NCBI RefSeq assembly: GCF_000620645.1
Contig: NZ_JIAV01000019.1
Span: 124,001-188,000, forward strand
Origin: Nocardioides sp. URHA0032
GTDB lineage: Bacteria > Actinomycetota > Actinomycetes > Propionibacteriales > Nocardioidaceae
Reading direction: 5' to 3'
Length of the DNA stretch: 64,000 nt
Shown: positions 8,785-14,870 of the stretch, one piece after another
Numbering within the stretch: position 1 is the first letter of the stretch
Layout of the letters: each line of letters begins with the position of its first letter
Notes under the pieces: model-generated
Databases searched by the model: none
Told to the model about the DNA's origin: nothing
What the model saw: the letters and a program-made list of their open reading frames with translations, nothing else
Made by a program: the position numbers and the translations under genes

Positions 8785-9368
8785 CGCTCCACGCCGATGC
8801 GCTGGCCCTCCTCGAGGGCTGGCGCGCTCCGAACGACGGCCAGGAAGCACTGCGCCGGCGGTACGTCGATCACCTCCGCTCGCACCCGGACGGGCTGTCC
8901 CGCGGCTGCCGACCCGGCCACGTCACGGCGAGCACCCTGGTCGTGAACGAGGCCGGCGACGCCGTGCTGCTGACGCTGCACGCCAAGGCCGGGCAGTGGT
9001 TCCAGCTCGGCGGTCACTGCGAGCCGGCTGACGAGACGCTCGCCGGCGCCGCGCTGCGCGAGGCGGCCGAGGAGTCCGGACTCGGCGGGCTCGCGCTCGA
9101 CCCGGAGCCGGTGCAGCTGAGCGAGCACGCCGTACCGTTCTGCGGCCCGGACGCGCCCGGAGGACCGGTCCACCATCTCGACGTGCGGTTCCTCGCGGTG
9201 GCGCCGGACGGCGCCGGGCACGCGGTGAGCGAGGAGTCGCTGGACGTGCGCTGGTGGCCGGCGGACGCGCTGCCGGATCCTCAGGACGACCTGGTCGAGC
9301 TGGTCGCGCTCAGTCGAGCTCGTCGCCGGGCGGCAGGTCGAGGTGTGCCGCCGTCGACCAGCCGATGA
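8781..9368 (+). CDS. NUDIX hydrolase
   Basis: A 195-residue NUDIX pyrophosphohydrolase. The Nudix box is complete at about residues 78-100: GGHCEPADETLAG followed by ALREAAEESGL. Starts at the GTG overlapping the stop of the metalloprotease gene, so translation is probably coupled. The last 59 nt overlap the convergent YgjP-like gene, giving a basic tail (SRARRRAAGRG) likely dispensable. Substrate cannot be told from sequence. Confidence 0.88.
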   Translation: MTLHADALALLEGWRAPNDGQEALRRRYVDHLRSHPDGLSRGCRPGHVTASTLVVNEAGDAVLLTLHAKAGQWFQLGGHCEPADETLAGAALREAAEESGLGGLALDPEPVQLSEHAVPFCGPDAPGGPVHHLDVRFLAVAPDGAGHAVSEESLDVRWWPADALPDPQDDLVELVALSRARRRAAGRGVPPSTSR

Positions 9369-9837
9369 GGTAGCCCTTCGCGCGCTCGGCCTGCGGGTAG
9401 CGGTCCACCCACGCCCAGAACTTCGCGTCGTGGCCCGACTCGAGCAGGTGCGCGAGCTCGTGCACCAGCACGTAGTCGACGACCCACTGCGGCATCCCCT
9501 GCAGGCGGGCGGAGAGCCGGATCGTGCGGTCGCCCGGAGTGCACGAGCCCCACCGGGACTGCTGGTTGTCGACCCAGCGGACCGACTCGGGGGTCGCCAG
9601 GCCGCCGAGGTACTTGTTGCTGAGCTCGCGGGCCCGCCGGAGCAGGTCCCCGTCGCTCGGCTTGCGCCGTCGCTCGGAGCGCTCCAGCCGGGCCAGCATC
9701 TTCTCGACCCACTCCGCCTCCTCCTTGCGGGAGAGCGAGGCGGGGATCATCACGACCACGCGGTCGCCGTCGCGGTAGGCGGAGACGGTACGCCGGCGGC
9801 GCTTGGACCGCCGCACCTCCACCTCCGGCCGCGACAT
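9310..9837 (-). CDS. YgjP-like (WLM/DUF45) metallopeptidase
   Basis: A 175-residue metallopeptidase-like protein of the YgjP/DUF45 group. Key features are the SRWGSCTPGDRTIRLSARL block and the zinc motif HELAHLLESGHDAKFW near residues 125-140, with HELAH as HExxH and the downstream His as third ligand. The N-terminus is strongly basic (RRSKRRRRTVSAY). The physiological substrate is unknown. The C-terminal codons overlap the convergent NUDIX gene by 59 nt. Confidence 0.9.
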   Translation of the reverse strand: MSRPEVEVRRSKRRRRTVSAYRDGDRVVVMIPASLSRKEEAEWVEKMLARLERSERRRKPSDGDLLRRARELSNKYLGGLATPESVRWVDNQQSRWGSCTPGDRTIRLSARLQGMPQWVVDYVLVHELAHLLESGHDAKFWAWVDRYPQAERAKGYLIGWSTAAHLDLPPGDELD

Positions 9838-9846
9838 GAGCCGAAC

Positions 9847-10893
9847 CTACCCGTTCGCCCAGGTCAGCAGCCGGTCCCGCGGCCAGGTGTTGACGATGCG
9901 ATCCGGGTGGATCCCGGCCGCCTCGGCGCGCTCGCAGCCGTACACCTGGAAGTCCAGCTGGCCGGGCGCGTGCGCGTCGCTGTCGATCGAGAACAGGCAG
10001 CCGGTGTCGCGGGCCAGCTCCAACAGCTTCGTGGGCGGATCCCGGCGCTCGGGGCGGCTGTTGATCTCGACCGCGACGTCGTGCTCGGCGCAGGCCTCGA
10101 ACACCGCCTTCGCGTCGAACTGCGACCCGGGCCGGGTCCCCCGGCCGCCGGTGACCAGCCGGCCGGTGCAGTGACCGAGGACGTTGGTGCGGGGGTTCCG
10201 GATCGCGCCGATCATCCGCCTGGTCATGTCCTTCGCGTCCATCTTGAGCTTCGAGTGGACGCTCGCGACCCGCACGTCGAGCCGCGCGAGCAGGTCGTCG
10301 TCCTGGTCCAGGGAGCCGTCGTCGAGGATGTCGACCTCGATGCCCGTGAGCAGCGTGAAGCCGTCGCCTCCCCGGGCGGCGAGGTGCTCGTTGACGGCCG
10401 CGACGACGCCGAGCTGGCGCCGCAGCCGCTCGGGGCTCAGCCCGTGGGCGATCGTGAGCCGCGGCGAGTGGTCGGTGAGCACGAGGTACTCGTGGCCCAG
10501 CTCGAGCGCGGTGAACGCCATCTCCTCGATGGGCGAGCCGCCGTCGGACCAGTCCGAGTGGGAGTGCAGGTCACCGCGCAGCTCGGCCCGCAGCCCGTCG
10601 CCGCCCTCGGTGAGCGGAGCACCGTGCTCACGCTCGAGAGCGGCCAGCCGCTCCGGCATCTCTCCACGCACGGCCGCGGCGATCACCTTCGCGGTGCTGG
10701 CGCCGACGCCGGGCAGGTCGGTGATGCTGCCGTCCTCGACCGCCGCGGCCACCTGGTCCGGCGGCAGCGGGAGGATCGTCGCGGCAGCGTTCCGGTACGC
10801 CTTGACCTTGTAGGTCTCCTCGCGCCCGCGCTCGAGCAGGAACGCGATCCGGCGCAGGGCGGCCACCGGACCGCCGTCGTACGGCTCCGACAC
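9847..10893 (-). CDS. PHP-domain protein with DNA polymerase X-type N-terminus
   Basis: A 348-residue protein. Residues 5-110 resemble the DNA polymerase beta/X 8-kDa and helix-hairpin-helix region (FLLERGREETYKVKAYRNAA; LPGVGASTAKVI), and 115-345 form a PHP metal-dependent phosphoesterase domain (GDLHSHSDWSDG, LTDHSPRL, NSRPERRDPP, SIDSDAHAP). The polymerase palm is absent, so this is not a full PolX. Likely role is DNA repair end-processing; inference. Start chosen at the GTG with GAGGAGG nearby; an ATG 23 codons upstream is possible. A cluster of DnaA-box-like sites lies directly upstream. Confidence 0.85.
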   Translation of the reverse strand: MSEPYDGGPVAALRRIAFLLERGREETYKVKAYRNAAATILPLPPDQVAAAVEDGSITDLPGVGASTAKVIAAAVRGEMPERLAALEREHGAPLTEGGDGLRAELRGDLHSHSDWSDGGSPIEEMAFTALELGHEYLVLTDHSPRLTIAHGLSPERLRRQLGVVAAVNEHLAARGGDGFTLLTGIEVDILDDGSLDQDDDLLARLDVRVASVHSKLKMDAKDMTRRMIGAIRNPRTNVLGHCTGRLVTGGRGTRPGSQFDAKAVFEACAEHDVAVEINSRPERRDPPTKLLELARDTGCLFSIDSDAHAPGQLDFQVYGCERAEAAGIHPDRIVNTWPRDRLLTWANG

Positions 10894-10937
10894 GCCGGCC
10901 TCCTCGCGATTTCGCGGTCTCGTCACCCGTTCTTCTT

Positions 10938-11083
10938 TCGTCCACACCCGGTGGAGGGCCATTGTCGCTGGTCAGCCGCCGGTACGCCGCACCGGACTCC
11001 GCCTCGTCCACAACGGCATCCCGGGCTCGTCCACCGGCCCGGGCCACTCGTCCACAGCTTTATCCACAGCTCTGTCCACAGGC
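10938..11083 (+). promoter_or_regulatory. Cluster of DnaA-box-like 9-mers
   Basis: In the 344-bp gap 10894-11237 there are at least five sites of the form yyrTCCACA: TCGTCCACA at 10938, 11004 and 11048, TTATCCACA at 11060 and CTGTCCACA at 11072. The last three are spaced exactly 12 bp apart, forming three imperfect 12-bp tandem units (11048-11083). TTATCCACA is the classical strong DnaA box. No replication genes are nearby, so not an origin as far as can be seen; it may titrate DnaA or regulate the PHP gene. Confidence 0.55.
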
Positions 11084-11159
11084 GGGGACGGTCCCGCGTT
11101 GACCCCCGTCGGCGGCGGCTCCTAGCGTGTGCGGCAGATGGGGCCCTCGGCCCACCAAC

Positions 11160-11188
11160 GGACGCTCGCAAGGGGAAGGCAAGCGTCC
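11160..11188. terminator. Hairpin downstream of enoyl-CoA hydratase
   Basis: Arms GGACGCTCGC and GCAAGCGTCC pair with one mismatch around a 9-nt loop, about 50 nt after the stop of the leftward enoyl-CoA hydratase gene. No U-run. Nothing else is seen in the gap apart from the DnaA-box-like cluster. Confidence 0.35.
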
Positions 11189-11237
11189 ACGCGGTGGCCG
11201 GGGGCCCTCTCACGTCCCCGGTCACCTGCCCCGGACC

Positions 11238-12032
11238 TCAGACGCCCCGGAAGGTCGGGGGCCGCTTCTCCTGCGCGGCGCGGATCCCCTCCTGGAGGTC
11301 CGCCGTCGCCAGCGTGATCGGCTGGGCCATCGCCTCCCACTGCAGGCAGCTCTCGAGGTCGGCGTGCCCGCCGTCGCGGAGCGCCAGCGTCGTCAGCTTG
11401 CTCGGGATCGGGGCGGTCGCCGCGATGCCGGCCGCCGTCCCGAGCACGTCGTCGAGGAACGACGCCGGGTCGACGACGCGCGAGACCAGGCCGAGGCGGA
11501 GCGCCTCGTCCGCGTCGACGACCCGGCCGGTGAGCAGCAGGTCCCGCGCGTGCGCCGCGCCCACGACGTTCGGGAGCAGGAAGGTCGCGGCCATGCCGGG
11601 GTGCATGCCGAGCTTGACGAACGGCGCGCCGAGGCGAGCCCCGGTGGCGGCGTACCGGAGGTCGCAGGCCAGCGCCAGGCAGAGGCCGGCGCCGATCGCC
11701 GGTCCGTTGACGGCCGCGATGGTCGGGACCTCCAGCTTCCGGATCGACAGCCAGGCCCGGTAGAACGCGATCATCCGGGTGCGCAGCTGGTCCACGGTCG
11801 CGTCCGGTTCGCTGGCGATCCACGACGTGTTGCCCCCGGAGCAGAACGCCGAGCCCTCGCCGGTCACCACGACGACGCGCACGGACCGGTCCGCGGCCAG
11901 CTCGTCGACCGCCGCCACCCAGGACGCGGTCATCTGGTCGGACATCGCGTTGCGCTGGTCGGGGTTGTCGAGGGTGAGGACGGCGACGCCGTCGGAGGGG
12001 CGCTCGAGGCGCAGGTGCGAGTGCTCGGACAT
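11238..12032 (-). CDS. Enoyl-CoA hydratase/isomerase family protein
   Basis: A 264-residue crotonase-fold protein, probably hydrating or isomerising an enoyl-CoA. Oxyanion-hole segments are visible (GEGSAFCSGGNTSW near 65-78 and NGPAIGAGLCLALACD near 115-130). The position of the first catalytic Glu of classical hydratases (GAGR-type motif) is GPAIGAG and the second Glu region reads FVKLGMHPGMAAT, so the exact reaction is unclear. Start set at MSEHSHLRLERP; an in-frame ATG 16 codons upstream is less likely. Stands alone on its strand. Confidence 0.88.
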   Translation of the reverse strand: MSEHSHLRLERPSDGVAVLTLDNPDQRNAMSDQMTASWVAAVDELAADRSVRVVVVTGEGSAFCSGGNTSWIASEPDATVDQLRTRMIAFYRAWLSIRKLEVPTIAAVNGPAIGAGLCLALACDLRYAATGARLGAPFVKLGMHPGMAATFLLPNVVGAAHARDLLLTGRVVDADEALRLGLVSRVVDPASFLDDVLGTAAGIAATAPIPSKLTTLALRDGGHADLESCLQWEAMAQPITLATADLQEGIRAAQEKRPPTFRGV

Positions 12033-12224
12033 GGGCTCAAGGTACTGATCGGCGGCGCGACACGCCGTGACCGGTTTCACCGCTCACGGTGTGCCTGCGC
12101 GGGTTGTGTGCACCCGTGTCGTAGGGTCGAGGCGGTCCGGCGGCACATGCGTCGGACTCCGGCGGGTCTTCCCTTCGTTACCCCGTCGCGACGACCGAGA
12201 GATGAACTAGGCAAGGAGGCCGTC

Positions 12225-12383
12225 ATGGCGGAGACCTGGAGCGGCGAGTTCTACTGCGTGAAGTGCAAGGAGAAGCGCGAGGCCGAGGGCGAGGTCAAGG
12301 TCAACGACAAGGGCACCCGGATGGCGAAGGCCGTCTGCCCTGTCTGTGGCACGAACCTCAACCGGATCCTCGGCAAGGCCTGA
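12225..12383 (+). CDS. DUF5679 small zinc-ribbon protein
   Basis: A 52-residue protein with two Cys pairs (CVKC at 12-15 and CPVC at 38-41) forming a probable zinc ribbon, and a conserved WSGEFYC start. DUF5679 proteins are widespread in actinobacteria with no assigned role. AAGGAGG is 6 nt before the ATG, so strong expression is likely. The hairpin at 12415-12445 is its terminator. Confidence 0.88.
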   Translation: MAETWSGEFYCVKCKEKREAEGEVKVNDKGTRMAKAVCPVCGTNLNRILGKA

Positions 12384-12414
12384 CCTCAGCGCAGCGCCCC
12401 ACGAGTTGATACGG

Positions 12415-12445
12415 CACCCGCCCGGTCCGCGTGACCGGGCGGGTG
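12415..12445 (+). terminator. Terminator hairpin after DUF5679 gene
   Basis: Perfect 13-bp stem (CACCCGCCCGGTC with GACCGGGCGGGTG) around CGCGT, followed by TCGTCTTGTC. It begins 32 nt after the stop codon. Confidence 0.75.
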
Positions 12446-12531
12446 TCGTCTTGTCCGGGCTGTCGAGCCGGGCTCGTGGCCGGCCTGTGGAGAGGCGCCA
12501 CCGCGTGGCGCCGACGGGGTAGATGCCCTGC

Positions 12532-13257
12532 ATGACCTTCCTGCGACCGGGGCTGCACGTCGTCCGTCGCGACGACCGCCACCTGCAGGTCGGGGTCGAC
12601 CCGCCGTGGCGGGTGGTGGTGCCGGACCACCCCGGCGTACGCCGGCTGCTCGGTGAGCTGGCCGCAGGCGTCGCCCCCGAGCCGGCCGGCGAGGCGGAGC
12701 ACCGGACGCTGCTGGCGCTGGGCCGGGCGGGGATGCTCGTCGAGCGGGCCCGGCCGGCACGGCGGACCGTGACGGTCCAGGCCGACGACGAGATCGGCGA
12801 CGAGGTCGCCCGGGCGCTCCACGCGTCCGGCTGCGAGCTCGGGGACGGCTCGGTGGCCCTGCTCGCGGCCGCCGGCGAGATCGCCCGCACCGACGCCGAC
12901 GCGCACGTCCGGGACGGTCGTGCGCACCTCGTCCTCGCGGCCGGCGTGGCCGGCTGGACGGTCGGGCCGTTCGTGGTGCCGGGCGCCAACGCCTGCCTGC
13001 GGTGCGTCGACGCGCACCGCGGCGAGAGCGATCCCCGGCGCGCGCTGGTGGTCGAGCAGCTGGCGGGGCTGCCCGCCGCGCCCGACGACCCCGCACTGGC
13101 GACGCTGGCGGCCGCCTGGGCGGTGCGTGACGTGCTCACCCACCTCGACGGCGGGCGGCCCTCCACGTGGTCCGCGACGGTCGAGCTCGGGTCCGACCTG
13201 CGCCCGCGCCGGCGTACCTGGTCGCGGCACCCGCACTGCGGTTGCTCCTGGGGCTAG
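12532..13257 (+). CDS. TOMM leader-binding/cyclodehydratase-like protein
   Basis: A 241-residue protein related to the E1/ThiF-like cyclodehydratase partner family (TIGR03882 type). It shows the conserved VVPGANACLRCVDAHR segment near residue 155 and the C-terminal HPHCGCSW, whose cysteines with CLRC probably bind zinc. In true thiazole/oxazole-modified microcin clusters it would present a precursor to YcaO, but no YcaO or obvious precursor is nearby, so here it is an orphan, as often in actinobacteria. Two in-frame ATGs (12523 and 12532) are possible; the second was chosen because it leads directly into the conserved TFLRPG start. Confidence 0.75.
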   Translation: MTFLRPGLHVVRRDDRHLQVGVDPPWRVVVPDHPGVRRLLGELAAGVAPEPAGEAEHRTLLALGRAGMLVERARPARRTVTVQADDEIGDEVARALHASGCELGDGSVALLAAAGEIARTDADAHVRDGRAHLVLAAGVAGWTVGPFVVPGANACLRCVDAHRGESDPRRALVVEQLAGLPAAPDDPALATLAAAWAVRDVLTHLDGGRPSTWSATVELGSDLRPRRRTWSRHPHCGCSWG

Positions 13258-13284
13258 CCGGGCCTGCGCTCGATGCGCCCGGGC

Positions 13285-13446
13285 TCACCAGAACTCGGAG
13301 TCGAGCTTCCCCTCCATCGAGCGCAGGTGCGCGCGGGAGCACTCGTCGCAGTACGTCTTCCGGTGACCGTTCTCGACCGCGACCGTCCAGGACAGGGTCG
13401 TCGCGTCGTCGGTCTCGGTGCGTCCGCAGAAGTCGCAGGTCGCCAT
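13285..13446 (-). CDS. Small zinc-finger-like protein (53 aa)
   Basis: A 53-residue ORF with two Cys pairs: CDFC at residues 4-7 and CDEC near 33-36, separated by a beta-rich stretch (TLSWTVAVENGHRKTY), ending RSMEGKLDSEFW. The pattern is that of a treble-clef or zinc-ribbon small protein found widely in actinobacteria without known function. The ATG follows GGAGCC. It is convergent with the TOMM-like gene. Confidence 0.75.
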   Translation of the reverse strand: MATCDFCGRTETDDATTLSWTVAVENGHRKTYCDECSRAHLRSMEGKLDSEFW

Positions 13447-13471
13447 GGCTCCAACCTAGCCCGGACGTGCA

Positions 13472-13510
13472 GGAGGGGCCGGTACGACGTCCTGTCGTAC
13501 CGACCCCTCC
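13472..13510. terminator. Strong terminator at the end of the whiB7 operon
   Basis: A 17-bp stem with a single mismatch (GGAGGGGCCGGTACGAC with GTCGTACCGACCCCTCC) and a 5-nt loop, starting 38 nt past the stop of the second small paralogue on the minus strand. It separates the whiB7 operon from the zinc-finger gene. Confidence 0.8.
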
Positions 13511-13547
13511 GTGTGACACCCGCGACCAGGTCAGTCCTGAGGTGTCG

Positions 13548-13712
13548 TCACAGCGCTCGGGCGAGGGCCAGTCGAGCCTGCTGGGCTGCCTGCTCGGCCT
13601 TGCGGCTGAGCCGGCGGGCGCGGACCATCTGGGCCCCACGCCGGAGCTGCTGCGCCTCTCCCAGGCGCGCGGACATTTGTGCGCGGGCCAGATTTTCGTG
13701 CATGAGATTCAT
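13548..13712 (-). CDS. 54-aa basic helical protein, copy 2 in the whiB7 operon
   Basis: A 54-residue Arg/Ala/Gln-rich protein that aligns without gaps to its neighbour at 13783-13947, with about 39 of 54 residues identical. Shared blocks are HENLARAQ-x-SARLGEAQQ at the N-terminus and AQQARLALAR at the C-terminus. Predicted as one or two amphipathic helices; strongly basic, so it may bind RNA, ribosome or membrane (inference). The start was chosen to match the paralogue; an ATG 12 codons upstream also exists. No known family recognised. Last gene before a strong terminator. Confidence 0.75.
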   Translation of the reverse strand: MNLMHENLARAQMSARLGEAQQLRRGAQMVRARRLSRKAEQAAQQARLALARAL

Positions 13713-13782
13713 GTCGTGCCGTCCGTTCGGGTTGAAGTTCACGTTCATCGGTGGTGGTTGCTTTCTGGTGTGTCCGGCGCGC

Positions 13783-13947
13783 TCAGAGCGACCGGGCGAG
13801 TGCGAGCCGGGCCTGCTGGGCGATCTCCTCGGCGCGGCGGCCGGATCGGAGCACGCGGGTCAGCTGGCGACCCGGTCGGCACTGCTGTGCCTCACCCAAG
13901 CGGGCGCTCACCTGAGCGCGGGCCAGGTTCTCGTGGCTGAGATTCAT
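13783..13947 (-). CDS. 54-aa basic helical protein, copy 1 in the whiB7 operon
   Basis: A 54-residue basic protein, tandem paralogue of the gene at 13548-13712. It starts at MNLSHENLARAQ with AGGA about 8 nt upstream, 59 nt after the whiB7 stop and on the same strand, with no terminator in between. Being co-directional with whiB7, it is probably induced by the same signals (ribosome-targeting stress). Unlike its twin it has a Cys at residue 23. Function unknown. Confidence 0.75.
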   Translation of the reverse strand: MNLSHENLARAQVSARLGEAQQCRPGRQLTRVLRSGRRAEEIAQQARLALARSL

Positions 13948-14006
13948 CTCGGTGTCCTTGACGTCGTTGTCGGAAGGGTGGTGGTGCTGGACGCTGCCGG
14001 TACTGA

Positions 14007-14351
14007 CTAGGCGGCGACTTCGTTCTTGCGGGGCCGGCCGCGGGGCCGCTTGCGCGCGATCACCACGCCCTGGAGGAAGAGCTGCCCTCCCCAGACGCCC
14101 CACGGCTCGCGGCGCTCGAGGGCACCGTCGAGGCAGAGGGACCGCACGGGGCACTCCTGGCAGAGGGCCTTCGCGGACTCCACGTCGACGGGCGACTCGG
14201 CGAACCACAGCTCGGGGTTGTTGACCCGGCAGGGCAGCAGCTCGTCGTCGACCTGGCTGGCCTGGTCGTGCAGCTGTCCCAGGCTGACCGCTTCGAACGA
14301 CTCCGTCATCGGCAGCGCCCCATCGGTGCGGACGAGTTCACTGATGGTCAT
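14007..14351 (-). CDS. whiB7: WhiB7-type iron-sulfur transcription factor
   Basis: A 114-residue Wbl protein. The four cluster-binding cysteines are C41, C64, C67 and C73; the sigma-factor-contacting turn EPWGVWGG is at 83-89; the C-terminal AT-hook KRPRGRPRK at 101-109 is the mark of the WhiB7/WblC subgroup, which activates intrinsic antibiotic-resistance genes with SigA. Location next to uvrD2 matches Rv3197A (whiB7) beside Rv3198c. The start follows AGAAGGAGGTGA, an excellent ribosome site. Upstream lies a 430-nt leader with an upstream ORF and an attenuator. Confidence 0.95.
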   Translation of the reverse strand: MTISELVRTDGALPMTESFEAVSLGQLHDQASQVDDELLPCRVNNPELWFAESPVDVESAKALCQECPVRSLCLDGALERREPWGVWGGQLFLQGVVIARKRPRGRPRKNEVAA

Positions 14352-14415
14352 GTTTCACCTCCTTCTGACCTGATCGCGTTGGGTGGTGCGGTTCGTGGTC
14401 GAGATCCAGCTCTGT

Positions 14416-14507
14416 GAGAAACAGAAAGGCCGCGGATCCCGGTTCGGGTTCCGCGGCCTGGAGGCTGCCGATGCTGTTGGTTCTCAACAGGTCGGTGGTC
14501 TCCAGGC
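14416..14507 (-). promoter_or_regulatory. whiB7 leader attenuator (terminator/antiterminator)
   Basis: On the minus strand a hairpin with 10-bp outer arms (AGGCCGCGGA/TCCGCGGCCT, 14450-14459 with 14427-14436) and an inner CCCG/CGGG stem is followed by TTCTGTTTCT, a typical intrinsic terminator. Just before it, GCCTGGAG (14500-14507, inside the last codons of the upstream ORF) is exactly complementary to CTCCAGGC (14456-14463), which covers the start of the terminator arm. These two structures exclude each other, the layout of ribosome-controlled attenuation known for whiB7/wblC leaders. Confidence 0.75.
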
Positions 14508-14714
14508 ACTGGTCCCCGGGAAGTAGGACTGGGCAAGGCCCATGTCTCCCTTGGTGGCGCCCGTCGTGACGGCGATGCCGGCGCGCTCGCGCACGACGAT
14601 CGTCGCCGCAGCGGTGCAGACATCCGTGCTCACGCCGAAGGCGTGGCCGCCGGAAATGGGCATGCCGAAGCCGGACGGGGTCTGAGCCGTCATCCAGAGC
14701 TTGGTGCTGTTCAC
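14484..14714 (-). CDS. whiB7 upstream leader ORF (76 codons)
   Basis: A 76-codon ORF starting at GTG with AAGGAGGTGG six nt upstream, ending 25 nt before the attenuator terminator stem. Its sequence (MNSTKLWMTAQTPSGFG at the start, ending GTSAWRPPTC) matches no family I recognise. Its last codons contain the strand that pairs with the terminator arm, so a ribosome finishing the ORF would free the terminator while one stalled earlier would allow the antiterminator. It is probably a sensor of translation rather than a functional protein, although its length leaves a protein role open. Confidence 0.65.
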   Translation of the reverse strand: MNSTKLWMTAQTPSGFGMPISGGHAFGVSTDVCTAAATIVVRERAGIAVTTGATKGDMGLAQSYFPGTSAWRPPTC

Positions 14715-14788
14715 GAGGCCACCTCCTTCGGTTCTTCGGGCGCCGATCCTGCCAAAGATCGTGGTGCGCGTCTGATTGCTTGTCCGGA

Positions 14789-14827
14789 AACCTATCGTCA
14801 GGTGCGTGTAATGGGCAAACGATTTAG
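14789..14827 (-). promoter_or_regulatory. Predicted WhiB7-type autoregulated promoter
   Basis: On the minus strand TTGCCC (14813-14818) and TAGGTT (14789-14794) are spaced by 18 nt and fit -35 and -10 elements. Directly upstream of the -35 is an A/T-rich stretch (ACTAAATCG), which is where WhiB7's AT-hook binds in its own and target promoters. Expected transcript start is near 14782, about 68 nt before the leader ORF. No experimental support here. Confidence 0.55.
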
Positions 14828-14870
14828 TGGGTATTTCCCCATTTTTTTCGCTTTGTTCCGGTGCAGGCGC

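Noticed and set aside
10938..11083. Replication origin at the DnaA-box cluster
   Set aside because: No dnaA, dnaN, gyrase or ribosomal protein L34 genes nearby and no AT-rich unwinding stretch.
13783..14208. 141-residue version of the first whiB7-linked small protein
   Set aside because: The extension is antisense-like, overlaps whiB7 and has no similarity to the paralogue; the paralogue alignment fixes the start at 13947.
12532..14714. A thiazole/oxazole peptide cluster with the 76-codon ORF as precursor
   Set aside because: No YcaO, dehydrogenase or exporter gene; the ORF is better explained as the whiB7 leader.
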